Shown here in pieces: positions 8,370 through 17,570 of a DNA stretch of 64,000 bases (the first letter of the stretch is position 1; every line of letters begins with the position of its first letter). The notes beneath the pieces are model-generated. The model was not told where the DNA came from. It saw only the letters and a program-made list of their open reading frames with translations, and did no database searches. This DNA is from Vibrio sp. SCSIO 43135. Lineage in GTDB: Bacteria; Pseudomonadota; Gammaproteobacteria; Enterobacterales; Vibrionaceae. Both the position numbers and the translations under genes were made by a program. The stretch is from assembly GCF_023716665.1 (NCBI RefSeq), contig NZ_CP071859.1, forward strand, positions 1,364,001 through 1,428,000, read 5' to 3'.

Positions 8370-9299
8370 GTGATAAGTAATGAAAGTTATGCGTTTAACT
8401 GGGATGATCTGAAGTATTTTCTAGCGATTGTTCGTGCTGGAACACTGCGTGGTGGGGCAGAGAGCATCGACGTGAACCACACCACTCTGACACGTCGAAT
8501 CTCTGTCATGGAGGAAAAAGTCGGCAGCCGATTATTCGACCGTTCAAAGCAGGGATTGGTTCTGACCCAAATAGGCGAAGAGCTACTGCCTTATGCAGAG
8601 AGGGTTGAAGACGAAATGATATCGGCGTCGAGAATGATCATTGGCCGGGATGCCGATCCTGTTGGGACGGTGTATGTCTCGTTACCGCATGGGATCGCGA
8701 TGACGTCTTTGATGGATGATTTTGCACTGTTTGCTGAGCGTTACCCAGACATCACTTTGAACCTGCAGTTTGGTAATGAAATTGCTAACTTGAACCGTCG
8801 TGAAGCCGACGTATCGATTCGTGTGGCCAATGAAGTGTATGACGACGCGGTAGGGCGTCGACTAGTACAAATGTCGCAAGCGGCGTATTGCACTCGCGAA
8901 TACGCAGAAAAAGTAAAAGATAACGCAGGAGAGGGGCTCAACTTTATTGGCTGGCATGAACCAGAAGGCGATGTATCAGCAAAATGGTTGAAAGAGAGCT
9001 TTTATCCTAAAGCGACGCTAAAGCATCGAGTGTCCGAATTAGTGCCACTGATTTCGCTGGCAGCCTCAGGTTTGGGTATGGCATATCTTGCTTGTAACTT
9101 AGGAGACAGGCACCCGAATTTGGTTCGAGCGCCATTTCAAAAGCCGTTGCCTTATCGAAGCATTTGGTTGCTGCTGCATCGAGATCTACGTCGTACGGCT
9201 AGGATTCGTTGCTTTGTCGACTTTTTAGCAGAGCAAGTTCAGTCGAGAGAGAATGAGTTCTGGGTGGCTGGGACGGTTAAAGATACGTCACGTGTCTAG
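8370..9299 (+). CDS. LysR-family transcriptional regulator
   Basis: 309 residues starting at GTG 8370, with GGTGGAG 7 bases upstream. Winged-helix domain at about residues 10-68 (WDDLKYFLAIVRAGTLRGGAE... TLTRRISVMEEKVGSRLFDRS), followed by a LysR substrate-binding domain to about residue 295. Divergently arranged with the SDR/membrane-protein operon, the standard arrangement for a LysR regulator and its target. The effector is unknown. Confidence 0.95.
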   Translation: MISNESYAFNWDDLKYFLAIVRAGTLRGGAESIDVNHTTLTRRISVMEEKVGSRLFDRSKQGLVLTQIGEELLPYAERVEDEMISASRMIIGRDADPVGTVYVSLPHGIAMTSLMDDFALFAERYPDITLNLQFGNEIANLNRREADVSIRVANEVYDDAVGRRLVQMSQAAYCTREYAEKVKDNAGEGLNFIGWHEPEGDVSAKWLKESFYPKATLKHRVSELVPLISLAASGLGMAYLACNLGDRHPNLVRAPFQKPLPYRSIWLLLHRDLRRTARIRCFVDFLAEQVQSRENEFWVAGTVKDTSRV

Positions 9300-9367
9300 A
9301 GCACAACCTTTTGAGCCAAACACGATACTGCCACCACACATGCTAGTTTAGAGTGCCAGCAGCAAGG

Positions 9368-10168
9368 CTAACTGAAAACCGCAACGCTTTGTCGGCTAAT
9401 CGCGACAAGCTCGCCTGTGTCGTTCCAAATATCAGCCTCTAAGTGGGCGTAGCCATTCCCGGCTTGGCGCGTAATCGCTTTATAGGCAAACCATTCTTTA
9501 GGGTCAACCGGCTTATGAGGGTGAATGAACTCTAGGTTCCACATCATAGTGCTCGCTGGTGCTGGCCCTTTCATCATTTGCAGCACCGCTGGTGGCCAAG
9601 CGTCAATTAGGCAGATCAAGTGAGCATCTGAGATATGAGTTGGTGGCTCTTTGAAGCGCATCCAACCATGCACATGAGAGTCTGGCTGCCCAGTATAAGG
9701 CATTGCACCTTCTTCAATCGCTAAATCGATATTGCCGATAAAACTTGGTGTCACGGATGGGACAAAAGGCACCAGTGGTAGTGAATTTGGCTGACTAAGG
9801 TTATGTGATTCTGAGTTAGCGACTTCAATTTCAGAGAAACGATCGATACCAAAACTAGCTTGCTGCATTACGGCCACGTCGCCATTCTGAACGAGACGGG
9901 CAGTGAGTTGGGAAGCATTTTTCCCTTCGCGCAGAACTTCCACTTCAAATGAAAAAGGTGTGTCGGAAAGCAGTGGGCCAACAAAGTTGGTCGTCAGCGA
10001 TCGCAGAGGGCGGTCCGGTGCCACTTTGACTTTCATTGTGGTGTAAAGCAATGCAGCGGAAATGCCACCAAATGCTGTTCTTCCTTGAGCCCAGCTTTGG
10101 GGGAAAGTCATGGTCGTGCCGTTGTTAACGCAATCTTCGGCTTGTTGGAGTAGTTGATCAATGTGCAT
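9368..10168 (-). CDS. Acyl-CoA thioesterase family protein (double hot-dog)
   Basis: 266 residues with two hot-dog halves. The N-terminal half has SWAQGRTAFGGISAALL, the central-helix motif of TesB-like thioesterases, and the C-terminal half has WNLEFIHP and GYAHLEADIWNDTGELVAISRQ, also family hallmarks. These enzymes hydrolyse acyl-CoA in the cytoplasm. It is transcribed leftward after the end of a convergent LysR gene; no promoter was identified. Confidence 0.87.
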   Translation of the reverse strand: MHIDQLLQQAEDCVNNGTTMTFPQSWAQGRTAFGGISAALLYTTMKVKVAPDRPLRSLTTNFVGPLLSDTPFSFEVEVLREGKNASQLTARLVQNGDVAVMQQASFGIDRFSEIEVANSESHNLSQPNSLPLVPFVPSVTPSFIGNIDLAIEEGAMPYTGQPDSHVHGWMRFKEPPTHISDAHLICLIDAWPPAVLQMMKGPAPASTMMWNLEFIHPHKPVDPKEWFAYKAITRQAGNGYAHLEADIWNDTGELVAISRQSVAVFS

Positions 10169-10255
10169 AGTGAGACTTTGTTATCAGAATGTAAAAATTG
10201 ACATTAACTGGTCTAACCAGGTAGTTCAATCCATACCTTTATCTCTAAGTTGAAA

Positions 10256-10288
10256 CTGTTAACTCGGTGGTAGTGACCGAGTTAACAG
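10256..10288 (-). terminator. Strong hairpin downstream of the MFS gene
   Basis: Perfect 13-bp stem CTGTTAACTCGGT (10256-10268) / ACCGAGTTAACAG (10276-10288) with a 7-base loop. It lacks a clean U-tract, so it may be a weak terminator or an mRNA-stability element. Confidence 0.5.
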
Positions 10289-10295
10289 TATCTAG

Positions 10296-11489
10296 TTATT
10301 CAGTAACTAGGTCAGTTCCTTGCTGGTGAGATGAACGTGAATCGAGCTTTCCACTCAAACGAGTTAGGCATAAGGCAAGAAGAACAATCATCGCACCAAT
10401 CCAAGGCGTGTGCATTAGGCCAACATTGGCAACGATGAGGCCACCTCCCCATGCTCCCAGTGCAATACCAACGTTAAATGCAGCGATATTGAGGCCGGAA
10501 GCGACATCGACCGCGTCTGGTGTGTATTGCTCTGCCAGCTTAACGACATAGACTTGAAGGCCGGGCACATTTCCAAATGCAAACGCACCCCAAATCAAGA
10601 TAGTCATCACGGCGGTGATTGGGTTTACAGCCGTAAAATTAAACACCACCAAAATCGCGGCAAGGCCAGAGAAAATCACAGTTAGTGCTTTAATTGGCCC
10701 CATTTTATCGGCCATCTTTCCGCCCCAAATATTGCCAACAGCAACGGACACTCCGTAGACCAGCATGATCAAACTGATGGCATTGGCATCAAAGCCTGAA
10801 ATACTCTCTAGGATAGGCGCTAGGAAAGTGAATGCTGTAAATGTGCCGCCATACCCAAGTGCAGTGATGGCATAAACCAACAATAACCTTGGCTGAGTGA
10901 GTACTTTGATTTGTGCCGACAGCTTTGCTGCGGGTGGCTGTTTCAAGTTACTAGGGACCAGTAATGCGCTGCCGATTAATGCGATGAGCCCCAAAATAGC
11001 GACGATTAAAAAGGTCGATTGCCAGCCAAATGTCTGTCCAATATAAGTACCGAGCGGTACACCAGTGACAAGTGCGACGGTTAAACCAGTAAACATTATA
11101 GCGATGGCACTGGCCGCTTTATCTTTAGCAACTAATCCCGTAGCAATGGTCGCTCCTATAGAAAAGAACACTCCATGAGCAAGGCCCGTCAATATTCTTG
11201 CGGTCACCAGTGTCGTGTAGCCCGGTGCTTGCCACGCTAGAATGTTACCCGCAACGAAGAGCGACATTACGGCGAGTAAAACATGTTTACGATTCCACTT
11301 TCCAGTGAGTGCCGTGAGTACAGGCGCTCCGACTGCAACACCTAGTGCATATAGGCTGACAAGCAATCCTGCTGAAGGAATGGATACGTTCAAATCGGCT
11401 GCCATAGTAGGAATCAATCCAACTATGACGAACTCTGTGGTTCCAATGGCAAAGGCGCTGAGCGTCAATGCTAGAAGTGCTAAAGGCAT
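10296..11489 (-). CDS. MFS efflux transporter (AraJ/YdhP-like)
   Basis: 397 residues with twelve predicted membrane segments in two halves. The start at 11489 (MPLALLALTL) has GAGAG 7 bases upstream and places the first helix at the N-terminus; the frame open to 11576 would add 29 charged residues. AIGTTEFVIVGLIPTMAADL is characteristic of the DHA1 drug/sugar efflux group that includes AraJ, YdhP and SotB. Divergent from a LysR gene, its probable regulator. Substrate unknown. Confidence 0.92.
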   Translation of the reverse strand: MPLALLALTLSAFAIGTTEFVIVGLIPTMAADLNVSIPSAGLLVSLYALGVAVGAPVLTALTGKWNRKHVLLAVMSLFVAGNILAWQAPGYTTLVTARILTGLAHGVFFSIGATIATGLVAKDKAASAIAIMFTGLTVALVTGVPLGTYIGQTFGWQSTFLIVAILGLIALIGSALLVPSNLKQPPAAKLSAQIKVLTQPRLLLVYAITALGYGGTFTAFTFLAPILESISGFDANAISLIMLVYGVSVAVGNIWGGKMADKMGPIKALTVIFSGLAAILVVFNFTAVNPITAVMTILIWGAFAFGNVPGLQVYVVKLAEQYTPDAVDVASGLNIAAFNVGIALGAWGGGLIVANVGLMHTPWIGAMIVLLALCLTRLSGKLDSRSSHQQGTDLVTE

Positions 11490-11680
11490 AATTTCTCTCT
11501 TTATTATCATCATCGCGAGCGGCACAAATTGGAGCTCATGTGCGTGAACGCGATATGTGCTGAACTTGGCGAGCATTATGCGCAGTTAGGTGGTTGCTAA
11601 AAATGGTGGTTTTAACAAATGACTTTTGTAGAAATTGCAATAAAATAAGTTAAGTACTTTATACGATACCGAGAGAGCTG

Positions 11681-12562
11681 ATGAGAACACGTTCCGATGA
11701 TCTGGAGATATTACTGACCGTGGTGGACAGTGGAGGGTTTTCTGCGGCGGCAGAGGTTCTAGATATCCAAGTTGCTCGTGTTTCGAGAGCGGTGAGTAAA
11801 GTAGAGAAGCAGCTTGGGGTTTCATTGCTCAACCGTACAACTCGACGTGTAGAAATGACAGATGAAGGTCGGCAGTTTGTTAAAGCCGTTAGAGAAGGCT
11901 TAGTTAAGATCCAGCAAGCCGAGGAAGAAGTGGTTTCGCGAGGCGAGTTACCTAAAGGGCGGTTAAGGGTCGATGCGGCTAGTCCATTTGTCTTCCATCA
12001 GTTGGTACCTTTGGTTCAGTCGTTTAATCAAGCGTACCCAGACATTCAGCTTGAACTGACGTCGAATGAAGGCTTTGTTGACTTGATAGAGAAGAAAACC
12101 GACCTCGCCATTCGCATTGGCAAGCTAGAGGATTCGACATTATATGCTCGTCCACTGGGAAAAAGCTTACTCTATTTAGTGGCATCGCCGGATTACTTAG
12201 CTCGCCGTGGTATTCCTAAATATGTGGCAGAGCTGAATGCTCACGATACGATAGGGTTTTCATCGCCCAAAACCCTAAATCACTGGCCGCTAAAAGGATT
12301 TGAAACCTTGAGTCCAACGTTCACCTCCAGTAATGGAGAGACAGTGAGAATGCTCGCGCTGGCTGGAAATGGTATCGCTTGCTTATCGGGGTTTATGGTC
12401 AAAAAGGACATTGAGGAAGGGCGTTTAGTGCCGATATTAGAAACCGAAAAGCTTTCCAATACCGACAGAGAGCAGGTGAATGCGGTCTACTACAAGTCTT
12501 CTTCTGTCGCGAAACGAATTTCCGCATTTATCGATTTCATTCAGCCTAAATTGACTCTATAA
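11681..12562 (+). CDS. LysR-family transcriptional regulator
   Basis: 293 residues. N-terminal winged helix (DDLEILLTVVDSGGFSAAAEVLDIQ... LLNRTTRRVEMTDEG), then a substrate-binding domain of the CrgA/DsdC-like group (LRVDAASPFVFHQLVPLV). GAGAG precedes the ATG at good spacing. The 191-bp gap to the divergent MFS efflux gene makes that pump its likely target. Confidence 0.95.
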   Translation: MRTRSDDLEILLTVVDSGGFSAAAEVLDIQVARVSRAVSKVEKQLGVSLLNRTTRRVEMTDEGRQFVKAVREGLVKIQQAEEEVVSRGELPKGRLRVDAASPFVFHQLVPLVQSFNQAYPDIQLELTSNEGFVDLIEKKTDLAIRIGKLEDSTLYARPLGKSLLYLVASPDYLARRGIPKYVAELNAHDTIGFSSPKTLNHWPLKGFETLSPTFTSSNGETVRMLALAGNGIACLSGFMVKKDIEEGRLVPILETEKLSNTDREQVNAVYYKSSSVAKRISAFIDFIQPKLTL

Positions 12563-12621
12563 CCCGAGTAATCTTACGGTGCATCGCAATGCTCTTTAGC
12601 CATTTGTGCCAAACACTGGCC

Positions 12622-13413
12622 TCAAAAGACCAGCGTTTCCCCGTCTTTAGGGATTAGGACTTTATCAGATAAGCCATGTGTCTCCAGTGAACGACGTAAA
12701 GTACCTCGATCAACCGGACAATGATTAAGCGCTTCCATATGGTTGGCGATGACTTTACCCGGTGACAAGCGAATGAACTCGAGCACTTCATTGGTTGGCA
12801 TCAGCAAAGGTTGGCCAACATCCATTTGTGCTTGACCTGCTGCAACCACGGTGATGTCTGGTTTAAGTTCCGTTAGCGCGCGCTTGACGTCTTCGGTTAA
12901 CACCGTATCACCGCTAATGTAAATGCTTGGTTCATTAGGAAGAGTTAAGAAGAAACCGCTACCGTTAGCCATGACTTTGTGAATCCAACCGTGCCCATGT
13001 TGAGCTGGTACTGCAGTAATCATCCCACCTAGGAACTCAGTAGCTTTCCAATCTTCTAATCCATGCGAAACAGTAATGCCATATTTCTCTAAATAGCGCT
13101 TGTCTTTGCTTGGCGTCGCTACCGGAATATTTCTCTCCGTGAGAAAGTTTTCGCCCGCAGCGTCTAGATGATCGCTGTGTTGCAAAGGTTTAAAGCCAAA
13201 CGTTTGGCTATGAGTTATTAAAGTATGCGTCACTTTCTCTAGCAACTCATTGGCGATATTGGGCAAACTGACAGTAGGGTTACGCTCGAGTTTGAATCGC
13301 ACCATTGAAAAGGGAGGGAGCGAACCTTTTTCGCCAAGCATTGGATCGATCAGTATGAAATGTTCATTGGTTTCGATGATAAAAGTTGCGCTGCGTAGGT
13401 GGTGAATTTTCAT
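12622..13413 (-). CDS. Metallo-beta-lactamase-fold hydrolase
   Basis: 263 residues from the ATG at 13413 (GAAGG 8 bases upstream); the frame is open 26 codons further but without a ribosome site. Fold markers: IDPMLG after the first strands, LITHSQ and HSDHLDAAG, PAQHGHGW, YISGDTV, and a late ANHMEALNHC. The usual HxHxDH signature is altered here: the HSDH portion is kept while the first His position is not in its standard place, so the metal site may use THS upstream or differ. Divergent from a GlxA-like regulator, which probably controls it. Confidence 0.82.
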   Translation of the reverse strand: MKIHHLRSATFIIETNEHFILIDPMLGEKGSLPPFSMVRFKLERNPTVSLPNIANELLEKVTHTLITHSQTFGFKPLQHSDHLDAAGENFLTERNIPVATPSKDKRYLEKYGITVSHGLEDWKATEFLGGMITAVPAQHGHGWIHKVMANGSGFFLTLPNEPSIYISGDTVLTEDVKRALTELKPDITVVAAGQAQMDVGQPLLMPTNEVLEFIRLSPGKVIANHMEALNHCPVDRGTLRRSLETHGLSDKVLIPKDGETLVF

Positions 13414-13513
13414 GCTAGTGCCTTCGTGATTCGAGTGGGTAGGAGTAGTATGCAAGATGAAAAATGTGTGCAAAACTGTCCTTAAGGACATCTAGCGCTC
13501 AAATCGGGTCAAA

Positions 13514-14476
13514 ATGGGTATACCTAAAACTTACAAAGTTGCTCTGGTGGCATTTGAAGGCATCAGCGCTTTTCATTTGTCGGTACCTTGCTTAGTTTTT
13601 CAAGACGTTTTCATCGATCGTCGAGCACTGTTCGAGCTGGAAATTTGTAGCTTGAGCCAATACGATATTTCAAGCGCTTCGGGGTTTGATATTGTTGTGA
13701 AACATGACATCCAGATTATAGACAACTCGGATATCATCATTATCCCAAGTTGGCCTAACGCCTTACCTGATGTGCCGGCCAACTTAATCGAAAAGTTGCT
13801 TGCCGCGCATCAACGAGGGGCGACAATCGTTGGGCTGTGTTTGGGCGCTTTCGTGCTGGCACACACTGGTCTATTAAACGGTAAAACGGCCACAACCCAT
13901 TGGGCGTTTTCAAAGCAGTTCGAACAACGTTTCCCAAACGTAATCTTTGATAATCAGCCTTTGTTTATCGACCATGGCCGACTGATTACTTCTGCAGGAA
14001 CGGCTGCTGCGCTGGATTGCTGCTTACATATCGTGAGAAAGCTATGTGGTAGTGAAGTCGCGAGTGAGTTAGCTAGAGTGATGGTCACAGCGCCATTTAG
14101 AGCGGGCGGGCAGCAACAATATATCCCTACACCAATCAGCCCAAGGCCTGAAAATCCAACAAGCTTTACTCAAGTGATCGAACAAGTCGAAAGCCAAATA
14201 AATCAACAGCACAATATTGATACGCTAGCAGAGCGCTGTGCGATGAGCCGCAGAACGTTTACTCGCCAGTTTAAAGCCAACTATGGTTGCACGTTTGGCC
14301 AGTGGCTAATGAATCAGAGGCTTCAATTGAGTCAACGGCTATTGGAAAGTAGCCAATATCCCATCTCCCAAGTCGCCGAGCTATCGGGGTTTGGCTCGGA
14401 AAGCGTCTATCGCAAACACTTCAAAGCAGCATTTCAACTTTCCCCCTCACAATGGCGTGCCAATTTTAGTGGATAG
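13514..14476 (+). CDS. GlxA-family AraC-type regulator (DJ-1/PfpI + HTH)
   Basis: 320 residues in two domains. Residues 1-190 form a DJ-1/PfpI-like class I glutamine-amidotransferase fold with the nucleophile-elbow sequence VGLCLGAFVLA and ATTHWAF. Residues about 220-318 are an AraC-type double helix-turn-helix (TLAERCAMSRRTFTRQFKA... ISQVAELSGFGSESVYRKHFK). Such proteins sense small metabolites through the first domain. The divergent hydrolase gene 100 bases away is the probable target. Confidence 0.94.
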   Translation: MGIPKTYKVALVAFEGISAFHLSVPCLVFQDVFIDRRALFELEICSLSQYDISSASGFDIVVKHDIQIIDNSDIIIIPSWPNALPDVPANLIEKLLAAHQRGATIVGLCLGAFVLAHTGLLNGKTATTHWAFSKQFEQRFPNVIFDNQPLFIDHGRLITSAGTAAALDCCLHIVRKLCGSEVASELARVMVTAPFRAGGQQQYIPTPISPRPENPTSFTQVIEQVESQINQQHNIDTLAERCAMSRRTFTRQFKANYGCTFGQWLMNQRLQLSQRLLESSQYPISQVAELSGFGSESVYRKHFKAAFQLSPSQWRANFSG

Positions 14477-14518
14477 CGAACGACATTAGGCTTCATTTTT
14501 CATTCCATCGTTATTGAC

Positions 14519-14561
14519 TTATTAAGTTAACATTATTAAGTTATTGCCATTAACTTAATAA
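14519..14561. promoter_or_regulatory. Cluster of three TTATTAAGTTA sites, candidate TetR operator
   Basis: TTATTAAGTTA occurs directly at 14519-14529 and 14533-14543 and inverted at 14551-14561 (TAACTTAATAA). The outer pair extends to a perfect 12-bp inverted repeat. The cluster ends 27 bases before the TetR start codon, the usual place for an autoregulatory operator. Confidence 0.7.
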
Positions 14562-14587
14562 TATTAACTAATTTAAGGCGACTAACA

Positions 14588-15217
14588 GTGAAATCGAACA
14601 AAGGGCGACCTGCACAAATTTCAAAAGAAGATGTAGTGAATGGGGCCCTGAGCATTGGTCTTTCAAGTGTCACAATGAACTCACTGGGTAAGCAGCTTGG
14701 TGTAAGTGCAACTGCTTTGTATCGGCATGTTAGTTCCAAACACGCGCTTATCTTGATGTGTAGCGACATGGTATTAGGCAAAGTCGCATTGCCAGAAGAG
14801 AGTGATTGGGAAGGCTACTTATACACATTCGCGGAACGATTTCGTCAAGCGCTACTATCGATGCCAGGTTCTGTCGAGTTTGTTCGTCATACGCAAGAAT
14901 TTACACCTGCAACAAACGTGCTAGCTAACGACGTATTAAGAGTACTTGGTGATGCCGGCTTTGAACCTGAAATCGGGTTTATGGCCTTTGCGAGTGTATA
15001 TACCCGAGTGACAGATCTTGTAGAGCACCAAGAAAGATCATCTATGGTGAAGGCTAATGAAACAAGTTCACAAGAAAACTCTGAAATGCTTTCTCAGCTG
15101 GATGAACTCCCATATCTGGCGAAGCTGCTGAGCAACACTCAGCCATTGGATTACGACCAGTATTTTAAAGACGGAATTAAGATAACCATTGAGGGTTTAA
15201 AAGCAGTGTACTGCTAA
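14588..15217 (+). CDS. TetR-family transcriptional regulator
   Basis: 209 residues starting at GTG 14588, with AAGG 9 bases upstream. The TetR DNA-binding domain occupies residues 1-55 (KGRPAQISKEDVV... VSATALYRHVSSKHAL); the rest is the ligand-binding helical bundle. A three-copy repeat immediately upstream is its likely operator. It leads a run of three co-directional genes (DUF1992 protein 26 bases downstream, then MmcQ/YjbR) that may form its operon. Confidence 0.93.
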   Translation: MKSNKGRPAQISKEDVVNGALSIGLSSVTMNSLGKQLGVSATALYRHVSSKHALILMCSDMVLGKVALPEESDWEGYLYTFAERFRQALLSMPGSVEFVRHTQEFTPATNVLANDVLRVLGDAGFEPEIGFMAFASVYTRVTDLVEHQERSSMVKANETSSQENSEMLSQLDELPYLAKLLSNTQPLDYDQYFKDGIKITIEGLKAVYC

Positions 15218-15243
15218 CCCCTCAAATTTCTCCGGAGGCAATG

Positions 15244-15558
15244 ATGTCACTATTTATTGATAACGCGATTGGAGGATGGATTCGCAACGCGGAAAAAACA
15301 GGGGAGTTGAAGAACAATGCATATAACGGCAAAGAGCTGGATTTAGAAGATTACTTCAAAACACCGGCGGAGCATCGTATGGGGATGAAAATCCTGAAAG
15401 ATGCTAACGGTTTACCGCCGGCTGTAGAACTAATGAAGCAGATTGAGAAGAAGAAAGAACAGTTAAGTAACGAAAGCGGCCTTCAGACACAAGAGCAGCT
15501 GCGAAAAGAGATAACTGCACTAGAACTGAAAAAATCGCTATTGTTAGAGAACAACTAA
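15244..15558 (+). CDS. DUF1992 (DnaJ-homologue C28-type) domain protein
   Basis: 104 residues. FIDNAIGGWIRNAEKTGELKN, GKELDLEDYFKTPAEHRMG and MKILKDANGLPPAVELMKQI are the conserved blocks of DUF1992, also found in E. coli YhdN and human DNAJC28. The remainder is a coiled coil (about residues 60-100). GGAGG lies 5 bases before the second of two adjacent ATGs, so 15244 is chosen over 15241. Cytoplasmic; molecular role unknown. Confidence 0.9.
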   Translation: MSLFIDNAIGGWIRNAEKTGELKNNAYNGKELDLEDYFKTPAEHRMGMKILKDANGLPPAVELMKQIEKKKEQLSNESGLQTQEQLRKEITALELKKSLLLENN

Positions 15559-15582
15559 TTCATCCGACGACAGGTAGCTGAA

Positions 15583-15945
15583 ATGAATCATGACGAGTTC
15601 AACCAATTTTGCAGCGCTTTAATTGCCACAACGCACGTGGTGCAGTGGGGCAATTCGGAGGTGTGGAAAGTTGGGGGTAAGGTATTTGCGATTGGTTTTC
15701 AGCTATCGGATGGAAAACCTGCCTACACATTTAAAGTCTCACCCATGAATTATGATTTCCTCAAAGAATACGATGGATACCGTCCAGCGCCATACTTCGC
15801 CAATCGAGGAATGAAGTGGATTCAACAGACAGATACCTCCGGCAAGCTGGACGATGACTTAAAATATTACCTTTCTGAGTCTTACCGAATCGTCGCCAGT
15901 GGATTAAGTAAGCGTAAGCGAGAAGAGCTAGGAGTGTCCATTTAA
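15583..15945 (+). CDS. MmcQ/YjbR family protein
   Basis: 120 residues matching the MmcQ/YjbR fold throughout: VVQWGNSEVWKVGGKVFAI, FKVSPMNYDFLKEYDGYRPAPYFANRGMKWIQ and the terminal YRIVASGLSKRKREELG. Members are small cytoplasmic proteins with a CyaY-like fold, sometimes annotated as DNA-binding, without an established activity. Follows the DUF1992 gene by 24 bases and is probably co-transcribed. Confidence 0.92.
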   Translation: MNHDEFNQFCSALIATTHVVQWGNSEVWKVGGKVFAIGFQLSDGKPAYTFKVSPMNYDFLKEYDGYRPAPYFANRGMKWIQQTDTSGKLDDDLKYYLSESYRIVASGLSKRKREELGVSI

Positions 15946-16093
15946 ACTGAGCCAGATGACTTGGTGCGTTATTCGCGGTAATCGAGGTTCATTTAGTAAC
16001 ACCACTAAATGATAATAGTATTCAATTGCAGTTCACAATATCACAGTGTTCGAATATGATAGCGCCCTCCAAGCTCAGACGGCCCTGAAATCG

Positions 16094-17401
16094 ATGCACC
16101 TCCTGACCCATAAAGACTATTTAAAAATTGCGTTTCCTTTCATTATTTCAACGGTGACCCAGCCACTACTGGGCGCGGTAGATACAGCGGTTATCGGCAA
16201 GCTAGGAGTGGCAGAGTTAATTGGTGGGGTTGCGATTGGCACAGTCGTTATGAATACCCTCTATTGGCTTTTCGGCTTTTTCCGAGTGAGTACTACTGGT
16301 CAAAGTGCGATCGCACTGGGTAAGAATAATCATGCCGATCAGGCCAGCAGCTTATTTAGACCATTTGTGCTTGCGCTGTGTGTCGGGTTAGCTTTTATCG
16401 CTTTGCAATCCGTGATTTGGAAAGCGGCAGCGTGGGTCATCTCACCTGATGCCGTTGTCGGACAAAACGCTAAGATTTACTTTGACATCATGATCTTCGG
16501 TGCGCCATTTGTTTTGCTGAACTACACCATTATTGGTTGGTTAATGGGGCAGGCTAAGGCTAAGGAGACCTTGTTCACTCAAGTATTTGGTAATGTACTG
16601 AATATTGTGTTGGATCTGGTGTTCGTTCTTTATTTGGATATGGGTATTGCTGGCGTAGCCATAGCGACTCTCATCGCCCAAATCACTACATTCGCAATAG
16701 GCGTGGCTTTTGTTCTGAAGACTTGCCAGTTCTCGCTTTTTGAACATATTCGCACCGCGAAAATGTCACGAAAAGACCTTAAGGTCATAGTCTCTTCGAA
16801 CATCGATTTGCTGCTACGGACGGTATGCATTTTAGTGTTTTTCAATATGATGGCACGCGTGGGCTCTCAACTTGGGCCTGACGTACTCGCCGCAAATGCT
16901 ATCCTAATGCAGGTAACGTTTCTTGTTAGCTATATGTTCGACGGTGTGGCGAATGCGTCGAGTGTATTTGCAGGTAAAGCCGTAGGGCAGAAGAATCCGA
17001 CATTACTCGATAACGTGATTAAGTTGAACACGCAGTGGACAACGGGATTTGTTGTTGTTCTTACGCTACTGACTTTCCTATTCAATCAGTCAATTGTGAC
17101 GCTGTTTACTACCTTACCTGAACTCGTAGATCTGTATTTGGACATGAGTGCTTGGTTGCTGGTGTTTCCGTTAGTCGCGGGTTATGGCTTAACTTTCTAC
17201 GGAATATTCACAGGAACAGGTACCACTCGTCCAGTACGCAACTCGAGTTTTATCACGCTATTAGTGTTCTTAATAACGCAGTTTATAGCGGTTCAGCACT
17301 GGGGAAATCATGGTTTGTGGTTGGCGTTTACCTTGTTCTATGTTGGACGTTTTGTTTTCTTGTATCCATATATCGATCAAGTTAAGCAAAAGTGTGGTTA
17401 G
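16094..17401 (+). CDS. MATE-family multidrug efflux transporter (DinF-like)
   Basis: 435 residues with twelve predicted membrane segments in two six-helix halves. QPLLGAVDTAVIGKLG in helix 1 and GFFRVSTTGQSAIALGKN are MATE/DinF signatures. The ATG at 16094 gives the usual short N-terminus; the frame is open to a GTG at 16046, and neither has a good ribosome site. These transporters export cationic compounds in exchange for Na+ or H+. No lexA gene or LexA box was seen upstream, so SOS control as for dinF is not supported. Confidence 0.92.
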   Translation: MHLLTHKDYLKIAFPFIISTVTQPLLGAVDTAVIGKLGVAELIGGVAIGTVVMNTLYWLFGFFRVSTTGQSAIALGKNNHADQASSLFRPFVLALCVGLAFIALQSVIWKAAAWVISPDAVVGQNAKIYFDIMIFGAPFVLLNYTIIGWLMGQAKAKETLFTQVFGNVLNIVLDLVFVLYLDMGIAGVAIATLIAQITTFAIGVAFVLKTCQFSLFEHIRTAKMSRKDLKVIVSSNIDLLLRTVCILVFFNMMARVGSQLGPDVLAANAILMQVTFLVSYMFDGVANASSVFAGKAVGQKNPTLLDNVIKLNTQWTTGFVVVLTLLTFLFNQSIVTLFTTLPELVDLYLDMSAWLLVFPLVAGYGLTFYGIFTGTGTTRPVRNSSFITLLVFLITQFIAVQHWGNHGLWLAFTLFYVGRFVFLYPYIDQVKQKCG

Positions 17402-17425
17402 TTTATACTCAAATTGTTTGTTCCA

Positions 17426-17451
17426 TTACTCCGCCGCCCAGGGCGGAGTAA
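17426..17451 (+). terminator. GC-rich hairpin after the MATE gene
   Basis: Stem TTACTCCGCC (17426-17435) / GGCGGAGTAA (17442-17451). No U-tract follows, so termination is plausible but not certain. Confidence 0.45.
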
Positions 17452-17537
17452 CTCGCCTTCGAAGCTAAATTAAAGGGAACGGCGTTTAAATAACCCCTCT
17501 GAGTGGTTTTATTGCGCTAGCTCACATGCTACTATTT

Positions 17538-17560
17538 GTGATGTTATATTATTACATTTA
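17538..17560 (+). promoter_or_regulatory. Zur-like palindrome before the ABC importer operon
   Basis: ATGTTATATTATTACAT (17541-17557) is a near-perfect dyad; including flanks it follows the remembered Zur consensus GAAATGTTATA-N-TATAACATTTC at all but about four positions. It ends 13 bases before the first gene, overlapping a TATATT that could be the -10 box, so a bound repressor would block transcription. The other candidate is another Fur-family protein. Confidence 0.55.
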
Positions 17561-17570
17561 GCTTGTTGTT

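Noticed and set aside
16046..16093. Upstream GTG start for the MATE gene and possible SOS control as for dinF
   Set aside because: No ribosome site at the GTG, the extra residues are not membrane-like, and no LexA-type box is visible upstream.
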